DNA of 64,000 nucleotides from Diogma glabrata (GCA_963693315.1 OY856188.1:219489789-219553788); one strand, 5' to 3'; counted from the stretch's first letter, positions 45,845 to 58,735 are shown. Translations and numbers: made by a program. Notes: a model not told the origin generated them from the letters alone.

Positions 45845-47995
45845 TTCCCGTCGCCTGTCAAGGACTTATACAAGCCAGAAACGCCTGTCATTGTACCCAC
45901 TTCTTTAAATCGCTAACTCAAATATATGTGCCATTCTTTTACAAATCAAACAGATTTGGACAAAATTTGACCGACACATTTTTGATTTGGCTGAAATCTT
46001 TTTTATGGGTTTTATATAGAAAAAAAAAGATATACGTGTTCGATGATTTATTTGTATTTTTTTGTTGACAATATAGCGGTTCTAAATTTCGAAAATTTCG
46101 TGATTTTTGGCTTGATGAGTTATTTTCAAAAATTCACAACTTCGGCTGTATTAGAAATAAAAACTTTTGTTTTGCTTTAATTTAAAGTTAGAAGATGTAA
46201 GTATTTAAAAAATAAAACCGATAAAAGTTATTAACAGATTCCTATTTTTATAAACAAATAAAATGTTCAAATCTTTGCCCCACCCACAAAATGAGTTTTT
46301 AGTATAACCATCGTATTCTATGTTCAATTTTATATAAAAATCATATTTTTAATTAATTGAGAAATGATTTTTACTCTTAGAAATAAATTAATTTATCGAG
46401 CGCGGGACAACAAAAAGTTTCATAAATGGGTCATTCTATTACATACCAAATAGATTAGGACAAAATGTGACCAATACATTTTTGATTTAACAGAAACTTT
46501 TTTACCGGTTCTACATAAACAAAAAGATATACTTATTTAGGGATTTTTTTTTATTTTTGGGATTTAATATGAATTTCGTGATTTTTGGCTTGAAGACTTA
46601 TTTTCAAAGATTTATAACTTCGGTTCTGGTAAAATTAGACACTTTTTTTTCAGTTTTATTATAAAGTTAAGAGACGGACTTTTAAAGAATTACTGCTATC
46701 TATAAAAACTACTTTCAAATTCCACTTGCTATAAACAAATAAAATGATAAAATCGACTTTTAGTCACTGCCTAACATAAATAAAGAGTGTTTAGTAAAAC
46801 CATCGTATTCTACGTTCAATTTTCAAATAAAAAAAAATTAAATTATCGACCGCGGGACGACAAAATATTTCGTAAACAGTTTGTAACAGTAAAACTCATT
46901 TCTTCATTAATTTTTACGTTTTTAATAGAAAATTGAATGTAGAATACAATGGTAATACTGCACACTCTTTAATTTTGTTATATAGCGACTGAAAATCGAT
47001 TTGAACATTTCATTTGTTTATAACAATAGGAATTTGCTAATAATTTTATAGATAACAGTTTTTAACTTTAAAATAAAACAGAAAAACTGTATCTATTTTT
47101 ACCAGAACCGAAGTTATGAATCTTCGAAAATAAGTCTTCAAGCCAAAACACATGAAATTCTCGAAATTTAAATCCTCTCTATTACCTCTCTCGCTCTATT
47201 TCGCGCTCGATAAATTAATTTATTTCTAACAGTAAAAACTATTTCTCCATTAATTAAAAATATCATTTTTATATAAAATTGAACGTAGAATACGATGGTC
47301 GTACTAAAAACTAATTTCGTGAGTGAGGAAGACTAAAGATCGATTTAAACATTTCATTTGTTTGTAACAACAGGAATTTGTTAGTTACTTATATCGGTTT
47401 TATTTTGTGTTCAAGACAAGCATCTTAACTTTTAAATGAAACGAAGTTTTTATCTTTAATCGAATCGAAGTTATGAATTTTTGTAAATAGCTTGTCAAAC
47501 CAAAAATAACGAAATTCTCATAATTTAGAACCGCTATATTTTCCAAAAAATAAAAAAGAAAAAAATCCTGGAACACGTATATCTTTTTTTTCGCTATAAA
47601 ACCCATAAAAATTTGACCCAAATCAAAAATGTGTCGTTCAGAAAGGTGTTCGGTTTGTAAAAAAATGACCTGTACATATAAATTTTAACTTTACAGAATA
47701 AAGTTTACTGTAACTTATATACTGCACATCTTTCGATTCACTTGTCAGATACTTGTTCTCATCAAAACCGCCTACTCTACAATAAATGAACTAAATCGTT
47801 TAAAAATTTCAAGCTTACAGTGAGAAGTTTTTTAAATTTTATTTACACTTGCAAAAATTTAGAGGTTGATGACGTGCATGGCAGATGCCTGAGGTGGTAA
47901 TTACCGTAGTTAATATTCCATGACTTATCACTAAAATAAAATTCTAGCCTTGCATATGAAAGACCGTTACCGAGACGGCTCACTAGCTCCTCGAC
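45845..47995 (-). repeat. Y2: second Y copy, interrupted by a fold-back element
   Basis: Outer parts match Y1 in reverse. 47672-47995 corresponds to GAGCTAGTGAGCC ... TTATTCTGTAAAGTTAAAAT, and 45845-45930 to AAATCGCTAACTC and CCTGTCATTGTACCCACTTC. Between them lies the 1.74-kb fold-back element. Confidence 0.75.
45931..47671. mobile_element. Fold-back element: two tandem units facing two inverted units
   Basis: The ends are inverted repeats (CATTCTTTTACAAATCAAAC at the left; CATTTTTTTACAAACCGAAC reading in from the right). The left half holds two direct copies of a unit of about 510 bp (landmark TTTTTGGCTTGA near 46107 and 46589). The right half holds two copies inverted, with the axis near 46880. 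All four units share CCATCGTATTCTA-GTTCAA, AAACAAATAAAATG and AACTTCGG. The empty site is seen in Y1. No transposase is present. Superfamily not assigned. Confidence 0.8.
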
Positions 47996-48625
47996 TATAG
48001 AAAAAAATGTCAGTTGGAAATACAGATTATTTCAATTAATTTTCATCACATATTTTAAAAATTTGTGTGCACTAGACTTTACTATCAAACAAAAACTAAA
48101 AAATAAAAACAATGTCATGGCAACAAAATAACAAAGAAACAAAAATCATAACAGGTTAATTTTAAAACTTCAATAGAAATTTATAATAATATGTATGAAA
48201 TGAACTTATTAAAACCTGAAATTAAATATGGAAAAAAGTGACAGAGATATGGATTAAAGATTGTACGCCACCTGAAATTTAAGAATCTGAGTTCGATTTA
48301 AGAAGAAGAGATTACTCTTGCAATGCCTATATTATTTTCAAAAATATCAGAAGAAAAATATAAAAAAGCATATAATATGATCATGGATTAGCACAAAAAT
48401 CAGAAAACAATATTCTGTTAGCCTATTTTGCTGAGCTTTCTATTAAGTTTAAAGCTTCAAAATTGTGGACTAATTATTCTATCGATTGATTATGGCAGAT
48501 TAAAGTTATTTTTTAAGCGTAAATCCGATTAATACCAAAAATTCAAAATTTTCACAAAGTAGAGTACAAGGAAAAAGAAAGAGAATTTTTATTACTATTT
48601 TGTTTTCGACATTGTAAAGCCCAAA
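47996..48625. other. AT-rich stretch, no gene seen
   Basis: Nothing recognised. Confidence 0.4.
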
Positions 48626-49290
48626 ATACATGTGCAGAAAGTCTGCACGCAGTTCTGCATGCATATCTGCATCTAAAATATATGTGCAGAATTTTTATAT
48701 ATTTGACGTGCAGAATTTTCGTAACAATGACAGTTCGTTTTCTTACGTATTATAAAATAGTTATAAGTGAAAATTGTCGCAATTTAAAGAAAACTGTCTT
48801 CTTAATTAAAAGATAGAAGAAAATAATTGAATCGTTGCCTGTAAAAACGTTTATGTCTAAATTAAAATTTAAGTTCAAATTACATATACCACTGTTTCCG
48901 ATAATCCTTTCCCAAAAATTTATTTATTAACAATATTAGTTTTAATTATTTTATAATTTGGATTATTTAGAATATTTGAATATCTTTATAAACAAATAAT
49001 TATTACAAAAATAATTTCATTTTCAAAAAAATATCATTCATTTTTATTTGAGTTAAAAAAAAAATAATTAATTTTCAAATAAAATGTCAAAATTATCAAT
49101 TTTTATCTGGGTTTTCAAGTAGTTTTTGTTTTTTTTATTGTGGTAGCACTGCCTCTGTGCAGCGAAATTAGAATTAGAGATATCTTGCAGAATTTTTCTG
49201 CATGCAGAATTTACATGTAATTGCTCTCATATAACAACACATGTTTTAATTTCGCTGCATGCAGAATTCTGCACATGTATTTGGACCATA
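48626..49290. mobile_element. TIR element (MITE-like) built on ACATGTGCAGA termini
   Basis: The left end (CCCAAAATACATGTGCAGAA, then CTGCACGCAGTTCTGCATGC) and the right end read inward (GGTCCAAATACATGTGCAGA, then TTCTGCATGCAGCGAAATT) form imperfect inverted repeats of about 45 bp. A second, inner TGCAGAATTT motif lies on each side. About 665 bp long and non-coding. Flanks TAAAG on both sides may be part of a degraded duplication. Confidence 0.7.
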
Positions 49291-49849
49291 AAGATCAATA
49301 AATTTAGATTGAATAGAAATAGTTTGTTTATTCGTCTATATATTAAAATGTTGCTTTATTACGGACGTAAGCTATTTTGGACTTGAAATCTCTAGCTTTA
49401 CGTCCTAGCATCATAATGTACTATTGTTTCACTAGGACGAAAAATGAACAAACAATCCGCTATCGCGTTGCACGGCAACCTTTTCGCTCGTCCCAAAATC
49501 CATTTCTAGTCTGAGTAAAACTTTAAATTTTTTCTCCAGCCGTTATTTAATCTTTTATTTTTATCTAAAAATATTCAACAATTAAATTAGATTTAATTTA
49601 CATCTCAAACTAAATCCAAGCAACCGTTTCAATTTTTTGTGAAATAATAATAAATTTCCTATTCAAACTTTGATTTTTGTTTTGCACAGAAATATAGATT
49701 TCTTTATTTTTTGTCCTAGGACAAAAAATGATAGTTTTTGGGACTGCTACCATAACAACTGGATGCAATAGACAAATGACATATTTTTGGTAAAATATAC
49801 CCAAAAAACAAGTGCAATTTTTAGTCCGGTTGGCGAAAAAAGTAATTTC
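49291..49849. other. AT-rich stretch with small palindromes
   Basis: Holds the GGACGTAAGCTA ... TAGCTTTACGTCC hairpin (about 49364-49408) and TTTTTTGTCCTAGGACAAAAAA near 49706-49728 (split here as TTTTTTGTCC and its complement). No gene seen. Confidence 0.5.
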
Positions 49850-50380
49850 ATCCTCTTCCAACTATTAATATCAACTTTATTTGTATGTTCCATAATAGTA
49901 GTATGTATTATTGTATTGTTTTCTAACCTATGGAATAATAAACTTCACCTATTGCGTTATGAAAATGTTCCTTTAAAAAATAGTTAATATTCGATGGGTT
50001 ATGATTGTATTGATCAAATTGTTTTGATTGTATTAAATATTATTTTTCAAATTTCAATCTCATTGCATTGCTATTTTTCTCAAAAATCAAATTAATTTTA
50101 ATTCTCCTATTTTATTAGTTGAATTTTTTTAATTGTATGGAATAGGGTTTTTAAAGGAATTTTAATCAGAAATTGTTTTTTCAATTCGTGTTTTAAAATT
50201 AGAAATTAGAAATTAGTTTGTAATCAATTCGTGTTTAATGAATTTTATTCTCTCACAAATTTGTTACTTATACTTTTACTTGAGAATAAAAAAACTAATT
50301 GGTTAAACTACTATTAATAGTCTTTTATTAATTTAAAAATAATATTTAATATATTATTGAAAAGTTTTTAGTCTTTTCTT
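49850..50380 (+). repeat. W-a: dispersed repeat, copy 1
   Basis: Matches 62635-63190 in the same orientation: CTTTATTTGTATGTT, TATTGTATTGTTTTCTAAC, ATTGATCAAATTGTTTTGAT with TGTATTAAA, TAGTTGAATTT and CTAATTGGTTAAACTACT. No coding or terminal structure recognised. Confidence 0.65.
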
Positions 50381-51555
50381 ATTAAAAAAATGTTTTGCTG
50401 CTCCGTATTTTGAAATTGATGTGGAACGAATAATCAGCTAGCACAAAAAGTCTGTTTATAACTAATCGTTTCTTTCAGAGTAATATAAAATAATTTTTAA
50501 AAAGTGAGAGTCTACCTGTTGAACGTACTTTAAGACACGTTTTTGATTGAAATTTATTTCTACTTTCAAAAGATTTACTGTAATCTAACTATACTAAAAT
50601 AAATACCAGATCTTACTATTTTAAGCACGCACCAGATGTTGATAAATCGATATTAAACCCCCACCCAAACTACTTTTAGGGTAAATTATAATTAACCGAT
50701 AAACTTAAAAAAAATTATTGTTAAGTATCACGAAATCGGTTTTATTTTTAACATAAATTTTCTTTCACAAAAGAATTGAATAACTATAAATTATAAAATA
50801 TTCATAAATAATTAAATTTTATTTTATCTTATTACGCTTTTATTCCCCTTTACAAAGGAACAAAACAAAAAATTAAGAAATGAACAAAATCTATTATATA
50901 AAGCACAAAACTTTTATTGAAAGTTCTGAAATTGATTTATATTATTTAACGGGTTTTCTATTAAGTTTACTTACTTTTCTAAAGAAATAAAAAAAAAATA
51001 AAAAACAAGAAAGAAACTTTTAATTCTTTGAGATAAGTTTGGGAAATTCTTTAATTTTTTATTATTTCAAAGAAGGAAATTTCCAAATTTATTTTCATAA
51101 AAAAATAATTATTCTTTATTTCGGTTCAATATCTATTAATGCCGTAAACGAGTTAAACTTAAGTTTTCAAGATCACTTATATACTGTTCAATTTAAAAAA
51201 ACTACAAGTTTTTTGTATAATATGGCCATTCTACAAAGGATTGTTGAACAAAAAATATTACTACTTAAATCACATTGGATTTATTTTATATTATTTTACT
51301 AACATAAAGTTTGGAAAACAAAATGTGTTATAACAAGTTCAACTTTAAAACAAATTTTAATGTTTTGTTTTACATATATGCAAAGGTGGATTAAGTGAAA
51401 ATTATTATGCTCTATAAAATTCACAACTATACAAATAAATTATACTTGGAAAAGTTATGATTTGGAAAATGAAAATATATAACCACACAAACGTCGTATG
51501 AGATGCTTTTAACTATGGATTAAGAACACCAAAGGATAACAAACAAACATGCTTA
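50381..51555. other. AT-rich stretch, no gene seen
   Basis: Nothing recognised beyond short open frames with no domain. Confidence 0.4.
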
Positions 51556-52960
51556 TTACTTCGGTTTTGAAAAAACCTTAGTACTATTACATTCATGAGC
51601 CAAAAGTGAAAGTCTTACCCCCACTTTTTTTGGCATTTCTCGACTTTTTAAGACCTACTGATTATAAAATAGCAAAAAAAATTTTTGTATGCTGCCAGGT
51701 GGCCGTACGGCGGTCACAACCGATGAAATCTAGAAAACGGCTGAAGGGATTTCAAAAAGTTTTATTTCTAAAAATAAGTATACTCAGTAGAAAGAACCGA
51801 AAACACGACGTGTACGAAATCTGTCCCGGAAGTGTGTCAAAAAATCGTCGAGTGTGTCAAAACAAGGGAATTTGCATATTTTTTGCTTAAAAAGCGTTCA
51901 TTTTAAGTGTTTACGAGTAGGAACATTGAATTTGGAGAAATCTTGATGATCAGGATTTGTACGTGAGATCAAAATCTAGATTATTGCATGATATGTTTGT
52001 CAAAAAATGTTGTCAAAAGAAAGATTTTCATTTTTTTACACAATTTTTTGGGAAAAAATGAAATTAATTATTTGTATAACAAGAAATTTTATTATTATTA
52101 TTGAGAATTATGGCAGTGTAAGTTTGTCAAAAAAATGTTGTCAAGTGTGTCAAAAGAAAGATTTTACTTCGGTTTATTTATTTTTTAATCCAATCTTTTG
52201 GAAAAAATAAAATCAATTATGTGTATGACATGAGATTTTATTATTATTATAGAGAATTATTGCCATTATAAGTTTGTCAAACAAATAATGTTAAGTCTGT
52301 CAAAAGATTGATTTTCATTTATTGTTTTAGAAAAAAATAAAATTAGTTATTTGTATGGAATGAAATGTAATGAAATTATTATTATTAAGAATTTTATTGC
52401 ATTATAAGTTTGTCGAGAAATATTGACAAGTGTGTCAAAAAATGATTTTTAGAATTTTGGAAAAAGTTTTAATTCTTGATTTTGTTAAAATTTTTGCAAT
52501 ATTTTTCGAATCGTTTGCATTTTTAACATTTTCTGGAATATTATTAGAATTTAGAAAAAGTTTAAATATTTGATTTTATTCTAATTTTTGGAATATTTTT
52601 GAAATTTTGAAAAAGTTTCAATTTTTTATTTTGTTATAATTTTTGAAATATTTTTAGAATTTTTGAACACAGTTTTAATCTTTTTTATTTTGTAATAATT
52701 TTTGCAATATATTTAAAATTTTGAAAAAAATTTGATTTTATTTAATTTTTACAAAATTTTTGGAATTTTGAAAGAAATATGAATTTGTGATTTTGTAGTA
52801 TTTTCTCGAAACGCTCAATGGAGAGGTTTTTGAGTAGATTGCTGAGTGTATCATATATTTTCACTAAATTATGTTAATATATAATCTGTTATAATTTTCC
52901 GGCGACGAATTGATGTTTCGTGTTAGTTTTGTAATAAAGTTCTAAACAGAGATAAAATAA
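51556..52960 (-). repeat. X5 (reverse orientation)
   Basis: Starts TTACTTCGGTTTTGAAAAAA, then GTGAAAGTCTTACCCCCACT and CGGCTGAAGGGATTTC. Units of about 110-145 bp follow (TTTGTCAAAAA at 51995, 52126, 52270, 52410), then 57-60-bp units. It closes with TTCTCGAAACGCTCAATGGA and GTTATAATTTTCCGGCGACG. Confidence 0.75.
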
Positions 52961-53440
52961 TAGATTATAAAATCTCTAGAATAATGTTTTACGTATGTTT
53001 TACCGTTAAGCGATGACGTTTAAATCTAAAATCTTGTAGAAAATGATTGAAAAAAATAGTTCATCCCCAGTTTTTTGTGTTTTTTATTTTGAGATTTATA
53101 AATTTTTTTCATGTTTTATTAATTTTTTTATAGAGAAGATTAAAATTTTATATCATTTTTTCAATCAAATATTTATTCTCCATTTTTTTTATAACTCAAA
53201 TCAATAGCAAAAGCTCGACAAAAAATCATAGAAAGCAATGATATTAAATTAAAATGGTAAATCAGCCGTCCTCTTAAAAATGTTCATTGCATAGTTTTTT
53301 TATTTGGTTGTAAATTTTAAATAATTTTAAAGTTTTTATTTTTTATGTTGGTCTAGAACATAATAGGCTAGTCATAAGCTTAAGATAAGCAAAATGATTA
53401 GAAATAGAACAAAAATTATATTTGCATTTAGCGAACATAA
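52961..53440. other. AT-rich stretch, no gene seen
   Basis: Nothing recognised. If the exon candidate at 53441 is real, this is its upstream intron. Confidence 0.4.
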
Positions 53441-53625
53441 CAACCAGATTAACATCATCGAATAAACCAGAGGTGGTGGAGCGTTTTCACACTACATGGC
53501 ACAATACCGCCGGCACGAAATATGGTGATTTGACACTAGACGACATGTTAGTATGGTGCCGGCGTCGTTGCCAGTTGTCGTCGAAGAACAATTTTTCACT
53601 TGTGTCGTCCCAACATTTTAAATAA
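53441..53625 (+). CDS. Possible 3'-terminal coding exon of an unknown host gene
   Basis: A short open segment of much higher GC than its surroundings begins right after an acceptor-like site (ATATTTGCATTTAG) and ends with TAA at 53623-53625. It encodes about 61 residues with normal protein-like composition: NKPEVVERFHTTWHN, GTKYGDLTLDDMLVWCRRRC, then NNFSLVSSQHFK. There is no ATG near the start, as expected for an internal or terminal exon. AATAAA overlaps the stop. I do not recognise the protein and see no convincing partner exon upstream in the window. It may instead be a fragment of an uncatalogued transposon protein. The evidence is composition and the splice-like boundary only. Confidence 0.35.
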
Positions 53626-54470
53626 AATAGATAAAAATATTTATTTTAGATTTTTTATTTAAAGTTTTAATTAAAAAAATTATTTCAGAGTTTAATTTAA
53701 TTTTTATTAAAAAAAATAGAAAACAAATTTTGTAATCAGTTTGAATTATAAATTATGTGAATATTCTTTTTTTATAATTGTTGGTTATGTTTATGTATCA
53801 ATGAGATTTAAATCTAAAATAATATTGGTGTAATTAAATGGGTTTGATAATTGTTTTTTTATGAGTCTGTAACAAATGTCTGTCAAAAAATAAATTAAAG
53901 TGAACAAACAAAATTTAAACAGATATAAAGTGTGTCGTGTTGTGTTAGTGTCTTTTCGTTGTCATTCCAATTTCGTGTTACATTGTGACGAATACAAACT
54001 CTAAAATTATGAGCTTAAAGTTTTGAATTTTTCCTAGTTTAAGAAACCAAATGACAAAAAATGGTGAATTCGACAGAACTTTGAAAACAGACATCAATGG
54101 TACACTACAGTGTAGCATGATTATATTGTTTTTTACAAGGTTGTGTATTGTTTTGTTGTGGTTTGTTTTAGCATTTTACAATAATACTACGTTACTATTT
54201 ACACTTGTGTTTCTTTTATTAAAAGCACCGTAATTTTTTATGTTCAAAATAAACATTAATACATGGCCTGGACTCAGGGCCGGATAAACGACGGGTTCAG
54301 AGGAGCGACCACACCAGGCACCAAAACAAAAGGCGTCAAAATTGAGTTTTGTTTTAAATGTGGTTCCTTTTTAGTTTTTGTTTTTAATAAATGTTGATGC
54401 AAATCAAATTTTATTTTTCTATATAAAAAGCAAAAATTTTGTTGTTTCAAAATTTGTATATTTGTTTTAA
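53626..54470. other. AT-rich stretch, no firm gene
   Basis: A short open segment at 54030-54130 follows another acceptor-like site (TTTTTCCTAG) but shows no domain. It is left unassigned. Confidence 0.35.
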
Positions 54471-54985
54471 TTTTTGATCTACGGACGTGACAGCCTCGCG
54501 TACTCATGTCGTTGCTATTGACATACGATTAAAAGTGAGATACTAGATGCCACTGGCAATAGCAGTGATATATTACCATCCAAGGTGATATCTTACGGGA
54601 GCTGGCAAATAAACTCTTTTCATATGCTGTATGCACTCTTTCATATGCAGTTTTCCTTTTTCTATTTAATTAACTATATGTAGGCTTTAATTAATTATTA
54701 AGGAAGACAATGGTTTACGTATGATCAAGGAGTATATTTGATTCGAGTACGGGAATTCAATTTAGGTTTTTTTCTGCAAATTATTTTTATAAAATTTGTG
54801 CTCTTTACCTCTTACATCAATTTTATTTCCTATATCTTATCATTAAATATTGGTCATTATATCTTATCATTAAATATGTGTCTATGTGGTCTATATATAT
54901 CTTCCTATATCTTATATTAAATATTGGTTACATTATGTGATAAGACTTATTGTTTGGTTATCCATAATCTTAAAAAATAAAAGGT
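54471..54985 (+). mobile_element. sB5: LINE-B derivative lacking its 3' tail
   Basis: TTTTTGATCTACGGACGTGA, GCGTACTCATGTCGTTGC, CACTGGCAATAGCAG and GATAAGACTTATTGTTTGG match the LINE-B leader. A short internal tandem (ATATCTTATCATTAAATAT, two to three times near 54830-54925) is private to this copy. The junction and conserved 3' motif are not found, so this copy is degraded or truncated after the A-rich stretch. Confidence 0.7.
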
Positions 54986-55074
54986 GACACTAAGGAGAAA
55001 TATGTAAAAATTTCGTTGATTTTTTGCAACGAATACATTATTAATAGAGCTTACTGAAATGAAGATCTCATTGA

Positions 55075-56100
55075 ATAACATAAGAGGTCAATGATTTTAT
55101 AACGGATCCTGCATGAAGGGAAAATGCTGCAGTTCAAAATCGAATCTGCTTAGGGCAACTTTTATACCATGTGCTGCTCATTCTTTAAATCTTGTTATAA
55201 ATGGTGCGGTGTCGTCTTCTGGAGAAACTCTTAATTTTTTTCAACTATTTTCAGGCTTTTCTTAGACAGCAGATAAAAAGCTTAGTTTATTGGGAAAACC
55301 TAAATCAAATCGTAGAATTTTATAATACTTTCATGGAAGTTCGAAATGTTTGGCGAAAATGAGGCAAAAGGAGGACAAACGGTTTATCGAAGCTTTAAAT
55401 ATTTTTGCAGTCTAATTTTGTCACACGATTCTTCTCTTCTAAATTAATGTTGTTTCTAAAATGATACAAAGTCTGAACTTGAATGTAATTTAATGTATTT
55501 CTTTGCATAAAAGTGGCGAATATACGTTTTAGAGAAGCAATATTCTAGTAGCTTGTAATACTTTAGTATCTTAGAGAGCGAACCGAATATTTCACATCCA
55601 AATCAAATACGAATTTGTTGAACAGCAAAAATTTTGAAAATGAATCATGAAATAATACAGTATTAGATCTGGTAGATCCTTCACAAAATTTCTTTTTCTT
55701 TCAATTGATTCTACTATTAATTCATTAGAAACAACGATTTATTCTTATATTTATGAGCAACATGTTATAGATCTGGGTTTTTATATAATATATTTTAACT
55801 AAAAAACTAGGACTGTCATTACATTTTACTGATTATCAACTTATACTGATCATCAGCGATGCTGATGCTATAAAATTCTGAGAGAACTTCAAAACTTTAC
55901 AACATGGACAAAAACTTTTATAACATGAACTTAACTCCGATAGAAGATTTTAAACCCTCTATATTTGCAAAACATGCAAAATCTTTTCCGAATTTATTTA
56001 TAGCAGCCAAGATACTGCCATTAACATTAGCATCCGAAAAGAATCTTCTCTAAACTATAACTTATTAAAATTAAGCACGTGCCATGGTAATCAAGCATGT
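55075..56100 (+). pseudogene. Decayed hAT transposase, ZMYM1-like type
   Basis: The plus strand reads NIRGQ-stop-FYNGS-MKGK (the normal block is NCRGQ-YDN---M-GK), then SNLLRATFIPCAAHSLNLVI, NGAVSSSGETLNFFQLFSGF. Farther on come LSIDSTINSLETTIYSYIYE and, near the end, FPNLFIAAKILPLTLASEKN. The PCA-HSLNLV signature and the FPNL-IA-KI-LTLP end are typical of the hAT transposase subgroup often annotated as zinc finger MYM-type protein 1. The final S-ERSFS-L segment appears deleted. Many stops and shifts are present. No terminal repeats were identified. Confidence 0.75.
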
Positions 56101-57049
56101 GCCGGAAAAGACTAGTTGCCTTTTCTCTTATAGCAATTTTGTATATATGTATATTTTATATATTTATTTTAGATTTTCATTTTATAATTATTCTTTCTTA
56201 CAAATTAACGTAGAACAAGTCGGTCATTGCTTGTATTCGGTTCGACCTCTAGATTTAGTAAACTAAAACAATGGACTTTCTATACGTTATACATATTATT
56301 CGTCTGTTTATTATTCGTTCGTTATAAATATTATTATTCCTCTTTCTTAATCGTATTTGTTTTCATAATATGTAATGTAACGACTCTTCGTTGGTTCTTT
56401 TCGATTATTGAGCAAATACGACAGTAAAAAGACGGATCTTTGGTTAACAAAATCTCAAAATTACAGCAGCTTCCGATTTTAATTACAATAAAATCTAGGG
56501 TCTCCAATCTGTACACGATAAATTTCACCGCTTTCCACAATTTGAATCAATGAGAGTCGGACTCGTAAAATCTGTATTTACTATTCCACTAGGCTCAAAT
56601 TCTTTCACTATTAGTACCCAGGCTCAAGTGCCACCCGATTATTCCTTATACTTGCGAATATTTGTAAAACACTTTTAATTGCAAAATTAAACTGACTATC
56701 TGATATTTTGTTCGCTTATTTATATCCAAAAATAAATAAGTAGAAACTTCTGCTAATCCACTTTCTAGAAAACAATAAGTCACACCTCTTTTCATGAATG
56801 TAAACATTTGCATTAGCGAGCCCATTCTATAACAAATTTAATTTGCATTAATTTATTCAAATTGTATTAGTTAACTCCTTTTTTTAATTTATCTTTGCAG
56901 TAGTTTGAATGTGGAAAACATTTATGCAGAATGTATTGGTTATGAATGAGTAAATTACATTAACCCATTCTGGACGAAATTTATTACAGTTATTTTACTT
57001 TTATAATTATAATTATTATTATCTTTTACTATTATTTTCTTCACTTTAC
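56101..57049. other. AT-rich stretch, no gene seen
   Basis: Nothing recognised. Confidence 0.4.
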
Positions 57050-57653
57050 ATAAATTACACTAGTTTACAAATTTTGAACTTTTTTTGTCTCCCTGAATAA
57101 AACCCAACTTTTCTTGTGGATTTGGACCTCCTGAACACGAATATCATATTCATTTTTTTTTGTTAGCTCTTGTTTTTGAGATATTCACGAAAAACCAATT
57201 TTTTTGGTGATCAAAAATGTTGTTTCGGTTTTTTGGTCTCATATTTTACAAAACCAACAAATTAAAAATATTAATGAAACAAGTACATAGTTAATATACC
57301 AACAAACATTTGACCTATATTTTGTAAAAATCCATTAAGGATTCTGGAAGTTACAGTCGAAAAAAGTTGAAAAAATACGAAAAATTCACGTTTTTTTCAA
57401 ATTTTTCCATTTTCAACACCATAAATTTTGAACAAATAAAGACACTAATTTTTTTAATTTATTGGAGCCTATAGTAACTTCCATTTTCTTTCTTTTAAGC
57501 TAAAAGATACGAATATTGGTGCAGTTTGCAGCAAGTTATTCAAGTTTTCCCTAAGAAAGTCAAAACTTAAAATTTGGAATAAAAATTTAACTTTAAGAAT
57601 AATTTAAATTCTGCAACACAATTGATTTATATATAAGTTGTTTTCGTAGTAGA

Positions 57654-58130
57654 TCTAGCTCCTCCCACCTCGGACTTATTTAAGGAGATGGAAAATATCA
57701 GTTAGTTGATTATGAAATGTCTTTTTTTGACAAAAGTTGTATTTTGTTTGTATATGATTTTTCTCGAAATTGAGATTTTTTTGTGAAGTTTTTTGACATG
57801 ATCTAGCCCTTCCTACCTTGGACTTATTTTAGGAGTTGGAAAATATCAGTTAGTTGATTATGAAATGTCTTTTTTTGCCAAAAGTTGTATTTTATTTGTA
57901 TATGATTTTTCTCGAAATTGAGATTTTTCTGTGAAGTTTTTTGACATGATCTAGCTCCTCTCACCTCTGATTTATTTTAGGAGTCGGAAAATATCAGTTT
58001 GAAGTTGTATTTTATTTGTATATGATTTTTCTCGAACTTGAGATTTTTTTTGTGAAGTTTTGGTCATGATCTAGCTCCTCCCACCTCGGATTTATTTTAG
58101 GAGTTGAAAAATACCAGTTAGTAATGAAGA
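57654..58130. repeat. 148-bp tandem array inside the inverted-repeat element
   Basis: TCTAGC starts units at 57654, 57802, 57950 and 58070 (spacings 148, 148, 120). The third unit lacks about 28 bp around GTTGATTATGAAATG. Units share CTCCCACCTCGGA, GGAAAATATCAGTTAG and TATATGATTTTTCTCGAA. Confidence 0.92.
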
Positions 58131-58629
58131 TTGGCAGTTCTTATAAATGGGGTGATTTAGCAGCATGTATTATGTAACTTCCACAAATAAAACAAAATGA
58201 GTTTGTGCTATTTTTACACTTGAAACTTCTTGACGACGCCATTTAAATAAACTTGATTTTACACTTTACTAACAACTTATTTTGCTTTAAATAAAAGGCA
58301 GCTATCACTATTGATTTATTGATTTTTAAAAACAATACACTATTTAAAATTTATGTTTGTAATATTTTTTTTTTTAATTAATATTTTCACTTGAATGTTT
58401 GGAATTAAGATTATCCTCAGAGAGATTATATTTGCAACTAATCATACGACAATTATCTACTTAAAAAGAAACCTCTTGAAACTAATTATACAAAAGTTGG
58501 GAAAACCGAAAAACTATTAAAAAGGAGAAATAATTGCTTTCTTAAATTAAACTTAAAGTGATCATAAACGTAAGGAGTAACACAAGGTGGGCGATGGTAG
58601 AAAAAAATTTACATTATCAAAAAACAAAA

Positions 58630-58735
58630 AAAAAAGAGAAAAAAGAAAAGAAACAAACAGATATTAATAGACATAAATAGGATAGAATAGAAAAAAGAAA
58701 AGAAACAAACAGGTATTAATAGACATAAATAGGGG
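58630..58735. repeat. Nearly identical 52-bp duplication
   Basis: AAAGAAACAAACAG-TATTAATAGACATAAATAGG occurs twice, 52 bp apart, with one A/G difference. It therefore looks very recent. Confidence 0.9.
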
